The notes under the pieces: generated by a model
The model's database searches: none
Seen by the model: only the letters and a program-made list of their open reading frames with translations
What the model was told of the DNA's origin: nothing
DNA from: Alicyclobacillus herbarius DSM 13609
GTDB taxonomy: Bacteria; Bacillota; Bacilli; Alicyclobacillales; Alicyclobacillaceae
NCBI RefSeq assembly: GCF_000430585.1
Contig: NZ_AUMH01000003.1
Span: 124,001-188,000, forward strand
Direction of reading: 5' to 3'
DNA: 64,000 bases
Made by a program: the position numbers and the translations under genes
Shown here: piece by piece, positions 51,471 to 59,517 of the stretch
Numbering within the stretch: position 1 is the stretch's first letter
How the letters are laid out: the number at the start of each line of letters is the position of its first letter

Positions 51471-51650
51471 GCTCGCATGCCCTTGGGCAGGTCTCCTGGC
51501 TTTCAGCAACCTACGGTGGACGCCTTCCCGCGAAACCATCGCAGTGGCGCCCACCCCATAACACTGATTACAGTGGCGGGACCGCACCGGACTTACACCG
51601 GTTTCCCTATTCTCCCTGCGTGATGGCAGGGCACCCAAGGCGCAAGGTGA
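51471..51650 (-). promoter_or_regulatory. Cobalamin (AdoCbl) riboswitch controlling btuF-C-D-cobU-S-Q
   Basis: Read on the minus strand: GGGAAACCGGTGTAAGTCCG, then GGTCCCGCCACTGTAA, and later the B12 box AGCCAGGAGACCTGCC. These are the invariant blocks of cobalamin riboswitches in the right order. The ends are approximate, from CCTTGGG pairing with CCCAAGG. Confidence 0.95.
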
Positions 51651-51666
51651 TAGTTTGTTCTTCGGA

Positions 51667-51696
51667 ATTGTACCGAACCGGCCGATAAGGTGTCAA
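51667..51696 (-). promoter_or_regulatory. Promoter of the cobalamin-riboswitch operon
   Basis: On the minus strand: -35 TTGACA (51696-51691), 18-bp spacer, -10 TACAAT (51672-51667). The -35 overlaps the adenosyltransferase stop. Confidence 0.8.
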
Positions 51697-52355
51697 TTCT
51701 CAGCTGCGGCGGAAGACGCGCCCCCTGGACCGGCCGATTTCTCGGACGGGGTGGCCGGTTTGTCGGTTGAACGCGCGGCCGATTTCTCGGGCGAATGGAA
51801 GACGTGTCCACTGTGCTCATACACCACATCCTGCACATGCCGTCTCGCATTGACCGCGCGCGCAAGGACAAACAGCAAATCGGAGAGCCGATTGAGGTAG
51901 CGGAGGGCAGGCTGATGAATCTCCTCCTGCTGCATGAGCGCGACTGCGCGGCGCTCCGCCCGGCGAACCACCGTGCAGGCCACATGCAAGGCGGCCGCGG
52001 CCGTGTCGCCGCCGCGAATGATAAACTGTGTGAGTTTTTCGGCCTCCGCTTGATAGTGGTCAATCGCAGGCTCCAAGTCAGCCGCCGCGGTATCCGGGGT
52101 CCGGTAGGCAAAACCCGCATCCGCAGGCGCCGCCAAGTCCGCTCCCACATCCCACAGACGCTGCTGCACCCCGGCCAAAAGATCGAGGATATCCTGCTCT
52201 TGCTCGGGCCGTAGATAGCTAGCGGCCAGGCCAAGAAAGGCACCCGCTTCATCGACGGCCCCGTAGGCCTCCACGCGCACGTCGGACTTGAACCGGCGCC
52301 TGCGGCCAATCAAGGTGGTCTGTCCCCTATCCCCACCGCGCGTGTAAATTCGCAT
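51693..52355 (-). CDS. PduO-type ATP:cob(I)alamin adenosyltransferase
   Basis: Adds the 5'-deoxyadenosyl group to cob(I)alamin, making coenzyme B12 for the ribonucleotide reductase. The 220-residue protein begins MRIYTRGGDRGQTTLIGRRR, has EAYGAVDEAGAFLG and the R-R-A-E-R-R signature with LNRLSDLLFVLAR, all typical of the MMAB/PduO family. The last 35 residues are a Ser/Ala/Pro-rich tail. Start ATG 52355. It lies just upstream of the riboswitch and has a separate transcript. Confidence 0.93.
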   Translation of the reverse strand: MRIYTRGGDRGQTTLIGRRRRFKSDVRVEAYGAVDEAGAFLGLAASYLRPEQEQDILDLLAGVQQRLWDVGADLAAPADAGFAYRTPDTAAADLEPAIDHYQAEAEKLTQFIIRGGDTAAAALHVACTVVRRAERRAVALMQQEEIHQPALRYLNRLSDLLFVLARAVNARRHVQDVVYEHSGHVFHSPEKSAARSTDKPATPSEKSAGPGGASSAAAEN

Positions 52356-52388
52356 GGGTGTGAAATCCTCCCGCTGTGTGGTGGGGTG

Positions 52389-52865
52389 TCAACCGCCGTA
52401 GAATAACCCCAACTCGCCGAGGGTCAACGGCTTGCCCTCGCGATGGACACCGGCGTCGATGACCTCCCCAACCACCAGGACATGATCTCCGCGGTCGTTA
52501 TGATCGACCACCTTGCACTCAAACCAGGACAAGGCGTCCTTGAGGATGGGACTGCCGGTGGTCGCCGTATAAAACTCGATATCGCCAAACTTATTGCCCA
52601 CGCGGGAAACCGGTTTGAAGAACGTGAACGCCAGGTCTTTCTGGCCACTCTCCAGCACATTGACCGAAAACACCCCGCTTTGCAGGATGCCATCGCATGA
52701 GCTGGTGCCCTTTTTCACGCCGAGAGCTACGAGCGGCGGAGTAAACGAGGTCTGGGTTAACCAGTTGCCCGTAAACGCATTCACATCATCGCCAACCTTC
52801 GTGCCAATCACGTACAATCCGTAGGTAATCCCTCGCAGGGCCGTCTTCTTGGCTTGCTCGTCCAT
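52389..52865 (-). CDS. Flavin reductase-like FMN-binding protein
   Basis: A 158-residue FMN-binding split-barrel protein (TYGLYVIGTKVGDDVNAFTG, NWLTQTSFTPPLVALGVKK and FSVNVLESGQ). Relatives in anaerobes reduce flavin or serve as flavoredoxins. In this position, beside the adenosyltransferase, it could supply reduced flavin for cob(II)alamin reduction; that is inference. ATG 52865 has AAGGTG 8 bp upstream. Confidence 0.82.
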   Translation of the reverse strand: MDEQAKKTALRGITYGLYVIGTKVGDDVNAFTGNWLTQTSFTPPLVALGVKKGTSSCDGILQSGVFSVNVLESGQKDLAFTFFKPVSRVGNKFGDIEFYTATTGSPILKDALSWFECKVVDHNDRGDHVLVVGEVIDAGVHREGKPLTLGELGLFYGG

Positions 52866-53061
52866 ACCTGATTCACCTTCTCCCAGTTTTTGAGCTGCAG
52901 AAAACCACATCCCCATCTTCGCGCGGATGCCGGAAAATTGCAAGCGCCGCCCGAAGCCCGGGTGGCGCCGCAACTGTAGACCACATCTCTCATGATAGCT
53001 CACGGTCCCAAGTCTTTCACGTGAATCGGCGGCTTTATATGCCTCTCACGAAATCAACCAC

Positions 53062-53304
53062 TCAATCGTCAAACCCGTGTGGTTCCGGTTCCGTCGGACG
53101 CGGGGGACGGAACGACGCCACGAGAAACAGGACGCCGACAATGAGTACCAGCAAGCCCCACCAAAGATCCAGGTTCAGTGGAACATCTGCAAGTTTCGGA
53201 TGCGCCACGAGACCGTAGACGGTGATGATGAGGCCATCGAACGTCAGGAGAACGCCAATCAGTCGACGTAAATCGAGAAACCCGGTCTGGGACGATTTCT
53301 CCAT
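53062..53304 (-). CDS. Small two-helix membrane protein linked to a symporter
   Basis: An 80-residue protein with two hydrophobic helices (about 14-33 and 48-65) joined by VAHPKLADVPLNLDLWW, ending in a Pro-rich acidic tail. It starts at ATG 53304, after AAGGGGTGACAGG, and lies 13 bp downstream of the symporter gene. Probably an accessory subunit, as seen for several sodium:solute symporters. Not assigned to a named family. Confidence 0.65.
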   Translation of the reverse strand: MEKSSQTGFLDLRRLIGVLLTFDGLIITVYGLVAHPKLADVPLNLDLWWGLLVLIVGVLFLVASFRPPRPTEPEPHGFDD

Positions 53305-53317
53305 TCCCTGTCACCCC

Positions 53318-54925
53318 TTACCAGAAGATGATATCGAGCACGATGAACATCGCCAGCGAAATGCACCCCAGAACACCTGGGCGTTTATACCACGGGTAGC
53401 CCTTGTAGGAACGATACTTGGTGACCCCATAGACCAACCCTTTGAGTTCTTCCTCCGATTTGGGCTTCGTGATAAGGCTGACCAAGACGCAGACGACCGT
53501 CGTTACCACCCACACCCACCAGGCGCGCCAGAAGTTGCCGGCGTTCGGCGTGGCGAAGTGGAACGGCAGGAAGAAGTAAAAGATGAACGCGAACGCAATC
53601 CCGGACACCAAGCCCCAGAATGCACCCCATCCGGTTGTCCGTTTCCAGAACATGCCGAGCAAAAACACGCCAAAAATCGGGGCGTTAAAGAACGAGAACA
53701 AGGTCTGCATGTAGTCCATAATGCTCGGAAAACCAGCCGCGATGTACGAGGTGGCAATCGAAATCAGCACACCGGCGACCGTTGCCATACGCCCCATCCA
53801 CAGATAGTGGGCGTCGGACGCGTCTTTCTTGAAGTAGGCCTGGTAGATGTCATAAGTCCAAACCGTGGAGAACGCCGTGATGTTACCGGCCTGACCACTC
53901 ATAAAGCTGGCCATCATAGCCGTAATGCCAAGACCAATCATGCCCACCGGATAGTACTTCGCCATCAAGAGCGGGAAAGCCAGGTTATAGCTAGTCCCGT
54001 CGTGGCCAATGTGTGGGAAGACCGCCAAGGCAATCAGACCCACGACGACGCTGATGAACGGGATGAACATTTTGATGAACGACGCGTAAATCGGTGTCAC
54101 CTGAGCGGCACGCATACTGTTGGCCGCAAATGTCCGTTGGACAACCAGAAAGTCGGTGGTCCAATAGGCAAACGAAGTGACGAAACCAAGCCCGAGCACG
54201 ACCGCAACCCAGTTCGCACCCAAAGAGTTATGCGCGGTGCCAAGCCCTGCCCAGACGTGCGCAAAATCGCTCGGCACGCGCTGGACGATGCCGTTCCATC
54301 CGCCCAGGTTGTGCATGCCAATCAGCGTAACCGGTAACAGTCCTAAGACAATTAAGAAAAACTGCGTAACTTCGTTGAAAATCGAAGAGGTCAGGCCGCC
54401 GAGAAACACGTACACAAGGACAATCGCCGCGGATACCCAAATGCTTGTGTTGAGGGACCACCCAACCAGCGTCTGGAACAAAATCGCCATCGAATACAAA
54501 CCGATACCAGAGACGAGAATCGTCATCACCGCGAAGGCGGCTGCGTTGACGCCCCGCGTAGCCTCGTTAAAGCGCAGCTTCAGGTATTCCGGCACCGAAC
54601 GCGCGCGAGACGCGTAATAAAACGGCATCATGTACAGGCCCATGAAGACCATCGCCGGAATCGCACCAATCCAATAAAAGTGCGTCTGTGTCATCCCGTA
54701 CTCGGCACCGCCGGCGCTCATGCCGATAATTTCGGTCGAGCCCAGGTTCGCAGACATAAACGCAATACCGGTAATCCATGCCGGCAGAGATCGTCCGGAC
54801 AGAAAGAAGTCCTCGCCCGTAACCGTCTGTCGACGCAGTAAGAAGCCAACCGCAATCACAAAAACAAAGTAGGCCACGACGATAATGTAATCGATCCCGG
54901 ATGGATGAAAGAGGGCGTGGCTCAT
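53318..54925 (-). CDS. Sodium:solute symporter (SSS family), sugar type
   Basis: A 535-residue transporter with about 13 helices. The N-terminus YFVFVIAVGFLLRRQTVTGE and the TM1-2 segment AFMSANLGSTEIIGMSAGGAEYG are typical of the SglT/SGLT sugar branch. The ending with an extra helix also fits SGLT-like proteins. ATG 54925 is about 11 bp after AGGAG. The promoter is flanked by two AraR-like operators, hinting at arabinose or a related sugar as inducer. A small membrane protein follows. Confidence 0.88.
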   Translation of the reverse strand: MSHALFHPSGIDYIIVVAYFVFVIAVGFLLRRQTVTGEDFFLSGRSLPAWITGIAFMSANLGSTEIIGMSAGGAEYGMTQTHFYWIGAIPAMVFMGLYMMPFYYASRARSVPEYLKLRFNEATRGVNAAAFAVMTILVSGIGLYSMAILFQTLVGWSLNTSIWVSAAIVLVYVFLGGLTSSIFNEVTQFFLIVLGLLPVTLIGMHNLGGWNGIVQRVPSDFAHVWAGLGTAHNSLGANWVAVVLGLGFVTSFAYWTTDFLVVQRTFAANSMRAAQVTPIYASFIKMFIPFISVVVGLIALAVFPHIGHDGTSYNLAFPLLMAKYYPVGMIGLGITAMMASFMSGQAGNITAFSTVWTYDIYQAYFKKDASDAHYLWMGRMATVAGVLISIATSYIAAGFPSIMDYMQTLFSFFNAPIFGVFLLGMFWKRTTGWGAFWGLVSGIAFAFIFYFFLPFHFATPNAGNFWRAWWVWVVTTVVCVLVSLITKPKSEEELKGLVYGVTKYRSYKGYPWYKRPGVLGCISLAMFIVLDIIFW

Positions 54926-54970
54926 CGTGTCATCACACTCCTATCTTCACTGGACATAGCTATCGAAGCG

Positions 54971-54986
54971 ATTTGTACGTACATCC
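54971..54986. promoter_or_regulatory. AraR-like operator, downstream copy
   Basis: ATTTGTACGTACATCC contains the perfect palindrome TGTACGTACA and resembles the operator of the GntR-family arabinose repressor AraR (ATTTGTACGTACAAAT). It lies about 85 bp after the predicted start of the symporter transcript. Confidence 0.6.
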
Positions 54987-55004
54987 AATTAATACCCTTA
55001 ACTC

Positions 55005-55030
55005 CATTTATAAGGATTTTTCCTCCTCCT
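55005..55030 (-). other. Orphan ribosome binding site and possible leader peptide
   Basis: AGGAGGAGGA (55030-55021) is followed 13 nt later by ATG 55007, opening a 15-codon frame MELRVLIGCTYKSLR that ends over the downstream operator. The spacing is longer than usual. There is no start codon at the ideal distance. Confidence 0.3.
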
Positions 55031-55069
55031 TTTTCCAATAAACCATCGAAACATCGCGAAACAATTGTT

Positions 55070-55098
55070 ATTGTAACGGATTCATCAACCGCTTTCAA
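55070..55098 (-). promoter_or_regulatory. Promoter of the symporter gene
   Basis: On the minus strand: -35 TTGAAA (55098-55093), 17-bp spacer, -10 TACAAT (55075-55070). Predicted start near 55063. Confidence 0.75.
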
Positions 55099-55155
55099 CA
55101 TAAATCAACACGCCGGCTGCGAATTCAGTCGGCGCGCCTCTAATCTTCCTTAATT

Positions 55156-55171
55156 ATTTGTACGTACATTT
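55156..55171. promoter_or_regulatory. AraR-like operator, upstream copy
   Basis: ATTTGTACGTACATTT shares its first 14 bases with the copy at 54971, including TGTACGTACA. It is about 60 bp upstream of the symporter -35. Centres of the two sites are 185 bp apart, a distance compatible with looping. Confidence 0.6.
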
Positions 55172-55188
55172 CCCAAGAAAGTTTGGTT

Positions 55189-56250
55189 TCACCACTCTAC
55201 CGATGGCCCACTCACTCCGGCGCTGCTGAATGTGGCAGTGTTTCGAAACACGCTGAGCGCACTTTCGATGAGCGGCCAGGCCAACAGCCCACCTGAAGCC
55301 TCTCCCAGGCGCAGATTGAGGTCCAACAACGGTTCAATTCCGAGCCTCTGAAGAACGAGACGGTGTCCCGGCTCTGCGGAAACGTGGGATGCAATCAAAT
55401 AATCCCGGGTATGTGGGGCGAGCCTGCAAGCCCATAACGCGGCCACACCGGTCATTAACCCATCCAACAGGATGGGCATGCGTTGGGCCGCGGCCGCCAG
55501 TATGGCGCCAGACAACGCGGCGATTTCGAACCCCCCAAAACAAGCCAGAATCTCCCACGGGTCGGAAGCCGACTGGTTGGCGGCAATCGCCCGCTCAATC
55601 ACCTTAACCTTATGCGCGCGTTGCGCATCCGAGATGCCCGTACCGGCCCCCGTCACCTCTGCGGGCGTCCACTCCCCCAGCACAGCCGCCATTGCCGCTG
55701 CAGCGGTCGTATTGGCAATCCCCATCTCACCCACCAGCAGAAACCTTCTTCCCGCTTGGGAGGCCGCCATCACTCGCTCGATCCCTACCCGCACGGCTGC
55801 CTCCGCGTCGGCTTTCGTCATGGCAGGTCCATGGACAAAGTTGTTTGTTCCCGGGCGCACCTTGCACGACACCACGCGCGGATGTCGAATGGTTTGCTTG
55901 ACCCCGACATCCACGACCTCCAGGGGAATGCCGTGCTGACGGGCCAAGACGCTACTTACCGCCCCGCCTTCAGCGATATTTATGACCATTTGCTCCGTGA
56001 CCTCCTGTGGGTAGGCGGAGACCCCTTCGGCAGCCACCCCGTGGTCCGCTGCAAACAGCAGGCAGACCGGCGACAAATCGGCGACATCCAGCGACCCCAT
56101 GACCGCAGCCAAGCGGATCGTCAGCGCCTCCAGTCGCCCCAGGCTGCCAGGCGGTTTGGTCAACAACTCCAGATGCGTCTCCACCCGCTGCGCCGCCGCC
56201 TCGGAACCTGGCGCAACAGCGGCCACCACGTCGGCGATTGCAAAGCTCAT
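55189..56250 (-). CDS. cobT: Nicotinate-nucleotide-dimethylbenzimidazole phosphoribosyltransferase
   Basis: Makes alpha-ribazole phosphate, the lower ligand of B12. The 353-residue protein has LTKPPGSLGRLE, ADHGVAAEGVSAYPQEVT, NIAEGGAVSSVLA, GEMGIANTTAAAA and ALSGAILAAAAQRMPILLDG, all diagnostic for CobT. ATG 56250 has GGAGG 6 bp upstream. It is not part of the riboswitch operon and is separated from it by the symporter. It sits 23 bp downstream of the oxidase-like gene at 56274, so the two are probably co-transcribed. Confidence 0.94.
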   Translation of the reverse strand: MSFAIADVVAAVAPGSEAAAQRVETHLELLTKPPGSLGRLEALTIRLAAVMGSLDVADLSPVCLLFAADHGVAAEGVSAYPQEVTEQMVINIAEGGAVSSVLARQHGIPLEVVDVGVKQTIRHPRVVSCKVRPGTNNFVHGPAMTKADAEAAVRVGIERVMAASQAGRRFLLVGEMGIANTTAAAAMAAVLGEWTPAEVTGAGTGISDAQRAHKVKVIERAIAANQSASDPWEILACFGGFEIAALSGAILAAAAQRMPILLDGLMTGVAALWACRLAPHTRDYLIASHVSAEPGHRLVLQRLGIEPLLDLNLRLGEASGGLLAWPLIESALSVFRNTATFSSAGVSGPSVEW

Positions 56251-56273
56251 CTCTCTACCTCCAGGGACGCTCC

Positions 56274-57017
56274 TCACGCCTGCTTGAGCGCCAGCATTTC
56301 TTCGTGTAGTCCTTGATACATTTTGGCCTCCGATAAAGCAATCTCGCGGCCAACCTGGAACATCTCCCGCAGTTCCTCCGGCTCTTGGTACTGTACCAAG
56401 ATGTCCCGACACAGCTGGTAGTGGCGTGGCTCATGCTCGTCGGCATGGATTTCCCAAAACCGTACATCAATTTTTCGATCCCGATTGTACACCGGATGGC
56501 TGAATCCCTCTCCGATGGCCTGCATCACACGCCCGGCAAACATCTCCGAACCGAGACCGACTGCGGCCATCGCCGCGAGCGGAGAAGCATCGCGAAAGAA
56601 GTCAATGAACGTATCGATGGCCCGTTTGACGACCGCCGACATCGGTTCCTGCGGGATGCCGCGCTCGTCCAAAGCGACGTCCGGATCGACCGAGAGCAAA
56701 AACGTCTTGTACAACTGCTCGTGGGAATGGCCTGGCCGCCCGCGTCCGGCTTCATCCCACAAGTTGTCTGCCAGCGGCACCCACCACGTGTCCAACGGCT
56801 CCATAGCCGAAATCGCGGCTCCCAGCACGCGTGGAAAATGGCGGGAGTAATAGCTGTATTGAATCGCGAAATGCCGAAGTTGATAGGAGTGGTAGCGCCC
56901 ATCCCGCAGCCACGTCAAGAACGGCGCGGCAAAAAACGCCTCCGTCACCACGTCGTCGATTGCCTGTTCGACATCCTGATAGCTCGTCAAACGCTCGAGC
57001 ACGCGTTCCACTTGCAT
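56274..57017 (-). CDS. Heme-oxygenase-fold iron-dependent oxidase-like protein (PqqC/TenA/CADD type)
   Basis: A 247-residue all-helical protein of the heme-oxygenase-like diiron/iron oxidase superfamily. Segments with probable metal ligands are visible: LWDEAGRGRPGHSHEQLYK in the middle and EIHADEHEPRHYQLC near the C-terminus, with the Y-R-H-F-x-Q-Y-S pattern of the N-terminal helices. Relatives include PqqC, thiaminase TenA and the chlamydial CADD enzyme that makes para-aminobenzoate. Upstream of cobT on the same strand, it may serve lower-ligand or folate metabolism, but this is inference. ATG 57017 is preferred; GTG alternatives lie within 15 bp on either side. Confidence 0.72.
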   Translation of the reverse strand: MQVERVLERLTSYQDVEQAIDDVVTEAFFAAPFLTWLRDGRYHSYQLRHFAIQYSYYSRHFPRVLGAAISAMEPLDTWWVPLADNLWDEAGRGRPGHSHEQLYKTFLLSVDPDVALDERGIPQEPMSAVVKRAIDTFIDFFRDASPLAAMAAVGLGSEMFAGRVMQAIGEGFSHPVYNRDRKIDVRFWEIHADEHEPRHYQLCRDILVQYQEPEELREMFQVGREIALSEAKMYQGLHEEMLALKQA

Positions 57018-57371
57018 TTCTCCTGTCACTCCCCATTCTTCGCCAAGCTTGATCCTTGCTGTGGGATAGATACGCTCCCCCCACCTCGTCCTTTACTCTA
57101 CACCACGTAGACGGCGAGACACCAACGCGGGTGTAACGCCGGCATAATCTTAGGCGAATTGGGAAACATTTTCCTTACGAAAATCCAATTCTTGGCATGG
57201 AACTAGAAAACCCAAATGCCGTCCATCCGAATGGCGCAGATTGAGCAGTCCGCGTACATCCTGCCGAAGACGGCAGGATTTTGGCGTAGCAACGTCGAAA
57301 TATCTTCTGTTTTCAAGCTCGAGACGATATCCTTGGTATCCCAGTTGCAGTTACAAGGGGAGTCATGGTGA
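57018..57371. other. 354-bp region without a clear gene
   Basis: Divergent upstream region of the cobT/oxidase unit and of the molybdenum cofactor genes. It contains a hairpin at 57258-57283. No molybdenum cofactor riboswitch core was recognised. A 46-codon frame (57231-57371) without a ribosome binding site abuts the next start codon. Confidence 0.45.
57258..57283 (+). terminator. Hairpin upstream of the molybdenum cofactor genes
   Basis: ATCCTGCCG pairs with CGGCAGGAT around AAGA, followed by TTTTGG. It may be a weak attenuator in the mobB leader. Confidence 0.4.
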
Positions 57372-57578
57372 ATGAAGAAAAAGAGTTCGTTTCTCCGTTC
57401 CGGAGTCCTGACAGCGTTAGCTGCGTGCTTATTGACCGTCGGCCGCGGCGCCGCCAGCAAGCAGGGGACGAACGGAACCGGAGGCGCTGCATCCACCTTT
57501 CAGGTGGGGCTCGGGGCGGATACGGTCGGGCTGAACGTGTGGCGGTTGCGCTATCTCGGGGTCATCCTCCAGCGATGA
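57372..57578 (+). CDS. Small predicted secreted protein overlapping mobB
   Basis: A 68-residue frame with a clear Sec signal: MKKKSSFLRSG, then a hydrophobic stretch VLTALAACLL, then G/T/S-rich sequence. AAGGGGAG lies 9 bp upstream, and its stop overlaps the mobB start (ATGA), which argues for real, coupled translation. The C-terminal half (STFQVGLGADTVGLNVWRLR) has no known match by eye. It may instead be the remnant of a longer exported protein. Confidence 0.45.
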   Translation: MKKKSSFLRSGVLTALAACLLTVGRGAASKQGTNGTGGAASTFQVGLGADTVGLNVWRLRYLGVILQR

Positions 57579-58219
57579 CGACAGAGCCGCTCATCCTCGC
57601 CCTCGTCGGCCCTCAGGGCAGTGGCAAGACACACCTCGCCGCCCAATTAATTGCGGCCTGGACACGCCGTGGTTTGCACGTGGTGGCCATCAAACACGAT
57701 GGCCACCTGCAGCCCCGCGCGCCGGACGACTGGGAGAAGGCCGAATCCGATACGGCCACGTATGTTCAACACGGGGCCGTCGGGACGCTGTTGACCGGCG
57801 GCGGGCGCACGCTGTGGCGCGATATGCGCGATCCGGCCGCCGACGACCTGTGGTCGCTTTGTCGACGCCTCATCGCAAGGACGAGAGAGCACCGGCAGCC
57901 TCTGGATGTCATCCTGGTCGAAGGGTTTAAGTTCACACCGGTACCGAAAGTGGTGGTTTTACGTCGCCCGGCGGACGTCGACTGGTTCCGTGGCGTCTCC
58001 TTGGCCAATCTGCGGGCCATCGTGGCGCCGAATCATCTCAACCTCTCGGCCCTAGGGATAGGGGGACCTGTGTATCGCGACGGAGAAGCGGAAAAACTCG
58101 CCGCCGACGTCGTGTCCGGCCGTCTAGGCAACCTGCGGTTGTCTCGGGTTCTCGACACATTCGGAAACACGAATGAAGACGAAGGGGGGCTGCACCATGC
58201 CGAAGATGTTGACACTTGA
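57575..58219 (+). CDS. mobB: Molybdopterin-guanine dinucleotide biosynthesis adapter protein
   Basis: A GTP-binding P-loop protein that helps MobA form the guanine dinucleotide cofactor. The 214-residue protein begins near LALVGPQGSGKTHLAAQLI (Walker A), has the substrate segment VVAIKHDGHLQP and DVILVEGFKFTPVPKVVVLR (typical V-E-G-F/Y-K). The start is ATG 57575, overlapping the small upstream frame. It overlaps moeA by 23 bp. Confidence 0.92.
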   Translation: MTTEPLILALVGPQGSGKTHLAAQLIAAWTRRGLHVVAIKHDGHLQPRAPDDWEKAESDTATYVQHGAVGTLLTGGGRTLWRDMRDPAADDLWSLCRRLIARTREHRQPLDVILVEGFKFTPVPKVVVLRRPADVDWFRGVSLANLRAIVAPNHLNLSALGIGGPVYRDGEAEKLAADVVSGRLGNLRLSRVLDTFGNTNEDEGGLHHAEDVDT

Positions 58220-59450
58220 CGAGGCTTTTCTTCACTTGCGGGACATGGGTCGCCCCGTGTGCATAGAATCGGTTGCGATTGATCAAGCAATCGGGCGTGT
58301 CACCTCCCAAGCGGTGAGGGCGCGTACGTCGGTGCCCCCGTTTGCCCGCGCCATGATGGACGGATACGCCGTGAAGGCCGCGGACGCCGCTCGTCGTGGA
58401 AACCGTCTGCAGCGCATCGGTGTGGTCATGGCCGGACAAGGGGCAGATTTTGCATTGCAGGAGGGGCAGGCGGTACGCATTATGACCGGCGCTCCTCTGC
58501 CGCCAGGAGCAGACAGCGTGCTGCGGTTTGAATGGTGCGAAGAACAAGGGGACGTGATTACCGTCTTGCGCCCGATTGAAAAAGGAGAATCGGTGCAGCC
58601 GGCCGGGGACGATGCGGCCGCCGGCGAGGTCATCGTCCCCTCGGGCACGCGCCTAAGTGGCCGACACCTGGCCGCTTGCCGGGGCTTTGGGGTAACCACG
58701 GTGCCGGCCGCGGTTCCCCCGACCGTGGCCGTCCTTGTCACCGGGAGTGAACTGATGGATAACCCTCTGCAACCCCTGGGTCCCGGACAGATTTACTCGA
58801 GTAACGACGCCTTTCTGCGCGCTGCCCTTGCAGAGGACGGGGCCAAGGTCGTTTGGGTACGCACCATCCGGGACGATCCTCGTGTGCTAAAACAAGCCAT
58901 TCAGGACGCGCTCGGAATCGACTACCTCGTGCTCAGCGGGGGTGTCTCCAAGGGAGACGCGGATTTTGTCCCGAATATCCTCGCCGAACTGGGACTCGAG
59001 CCCATCCTCGAGAAAGTCTGGATGCGCCCGGGCACCCCACTCGTGGCCGGACGACTTGAGAACACATGCGTATTTGCACTATCTGGAAACCCTGCCGCCT
59101 GCTTTATCCAATTCGAAGTCCTCGTCCGGCCTGCCATTCGCCACACCCTCGGCTGGGAGGATAGACCCTTCCCAGCATCCGGTATACTCACGCACCCACT
59201 TCACCTCAAACCGGTGAAACACACACGTGTCCTGCGGGCGCATGCCTGGATTGACGCTGGACGTGTGCAAGTCGATGCACAAACCGCACAGTCCCCGGGC
59301 GTCCTGTCCACCCTCGCCCAGGCCAACTGTCTCATCCGCATGGACGACGCAGACGCAGCCCCAGGAACCTGCGTTCCCCTACGCTGGCTCGATAGCCCAG
59401 TCCCAAGTCAAGCAAACGGTTACATTCATCCACTGTGTAAGGATTCCTGA
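58197..59450 (+). CDS. moeA: Molybdopterin molybdenumtransferase
   Basis: Inserts molybdate into adenylylated molybdopterin. The 417-residue protein has the four-domain MoeA pattern: PPFARAMMDGYAV, GAPLPPGADSVLRFEW, VTGSELMD, LSGGVSKGDADFVPNIL and LSGNPAACFIQFE. ATG 58197 has AAGGGGGG 7-9 bp upstream. Lies in one transcript with mobB. No molybdoenzyme gene is in the window. Confidence 0.95.
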   Translation: MPKMLTLDEAFLHLRDMGRPVCIESVAIDQAIGRVTSQAVRARTSVPPFARAMMDGYAVKAADAARRGNRLQRIGVVMAGQGADFALQEGQAVRIMTGAPLPPGADSVLRFEWCEEQGDVITVLRPIEKGESVQPAGDDAAAGEVIVPSGTRLSGRHLAACRGFGVTTVPAAVPPTVAVLVTGSELMDNPLQPLGPGQIYSSNDAFLRAALAEDGAKVVWVRTIRDDPRVLKQAIQDALGIDYLVLSGGVSKGDADFVPNILAELGLEPILEKVWMRPGTPLVAGRLENTCVFALSGNPAACFIQFEVLVRPAIRHTLGWEDRPFPASGILTHPLHLKPVKHTRVLRAHAWIDAGRVQVDAQTAQSPGVLSTLAQANCLIRMDDADAAPGTCVPLRWLDSPVPSQANGYIHPLCKDS

Positions 59451-59517
59451 CAAAACCCCTTCTCATCTCGGACACCTCCGCCCATAATCATAATAAAGAA
59501 AAACCTGGAGGGTGGAG

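Noticed and set aside
53222-54337. Long plus-strand open frame opposite the symporter gene
   Set aside because: It is the antisense of a clear 13-helix transporter; composition is that of a mirror frame (His/Arg/Asp-rich).
57140-57210. Sigma-54 promoter (GG-N10-GC) before the molybdenum genes
   Set aside because: TTGGCATGG is present but the -12 GC is missing.
57018-57371. Molybdenum cofactor riboswitch upstream of mobB-moeA
   Set aside because: Only one simple hairpin is present; the multi-helix core was not found.
57231-57371. 46-codon frame abutting the start of the small secreted protein
   Set aside because: No ribosome binding site, and its sequence has no family character; overlap with a hairpin suggests leader RNA.
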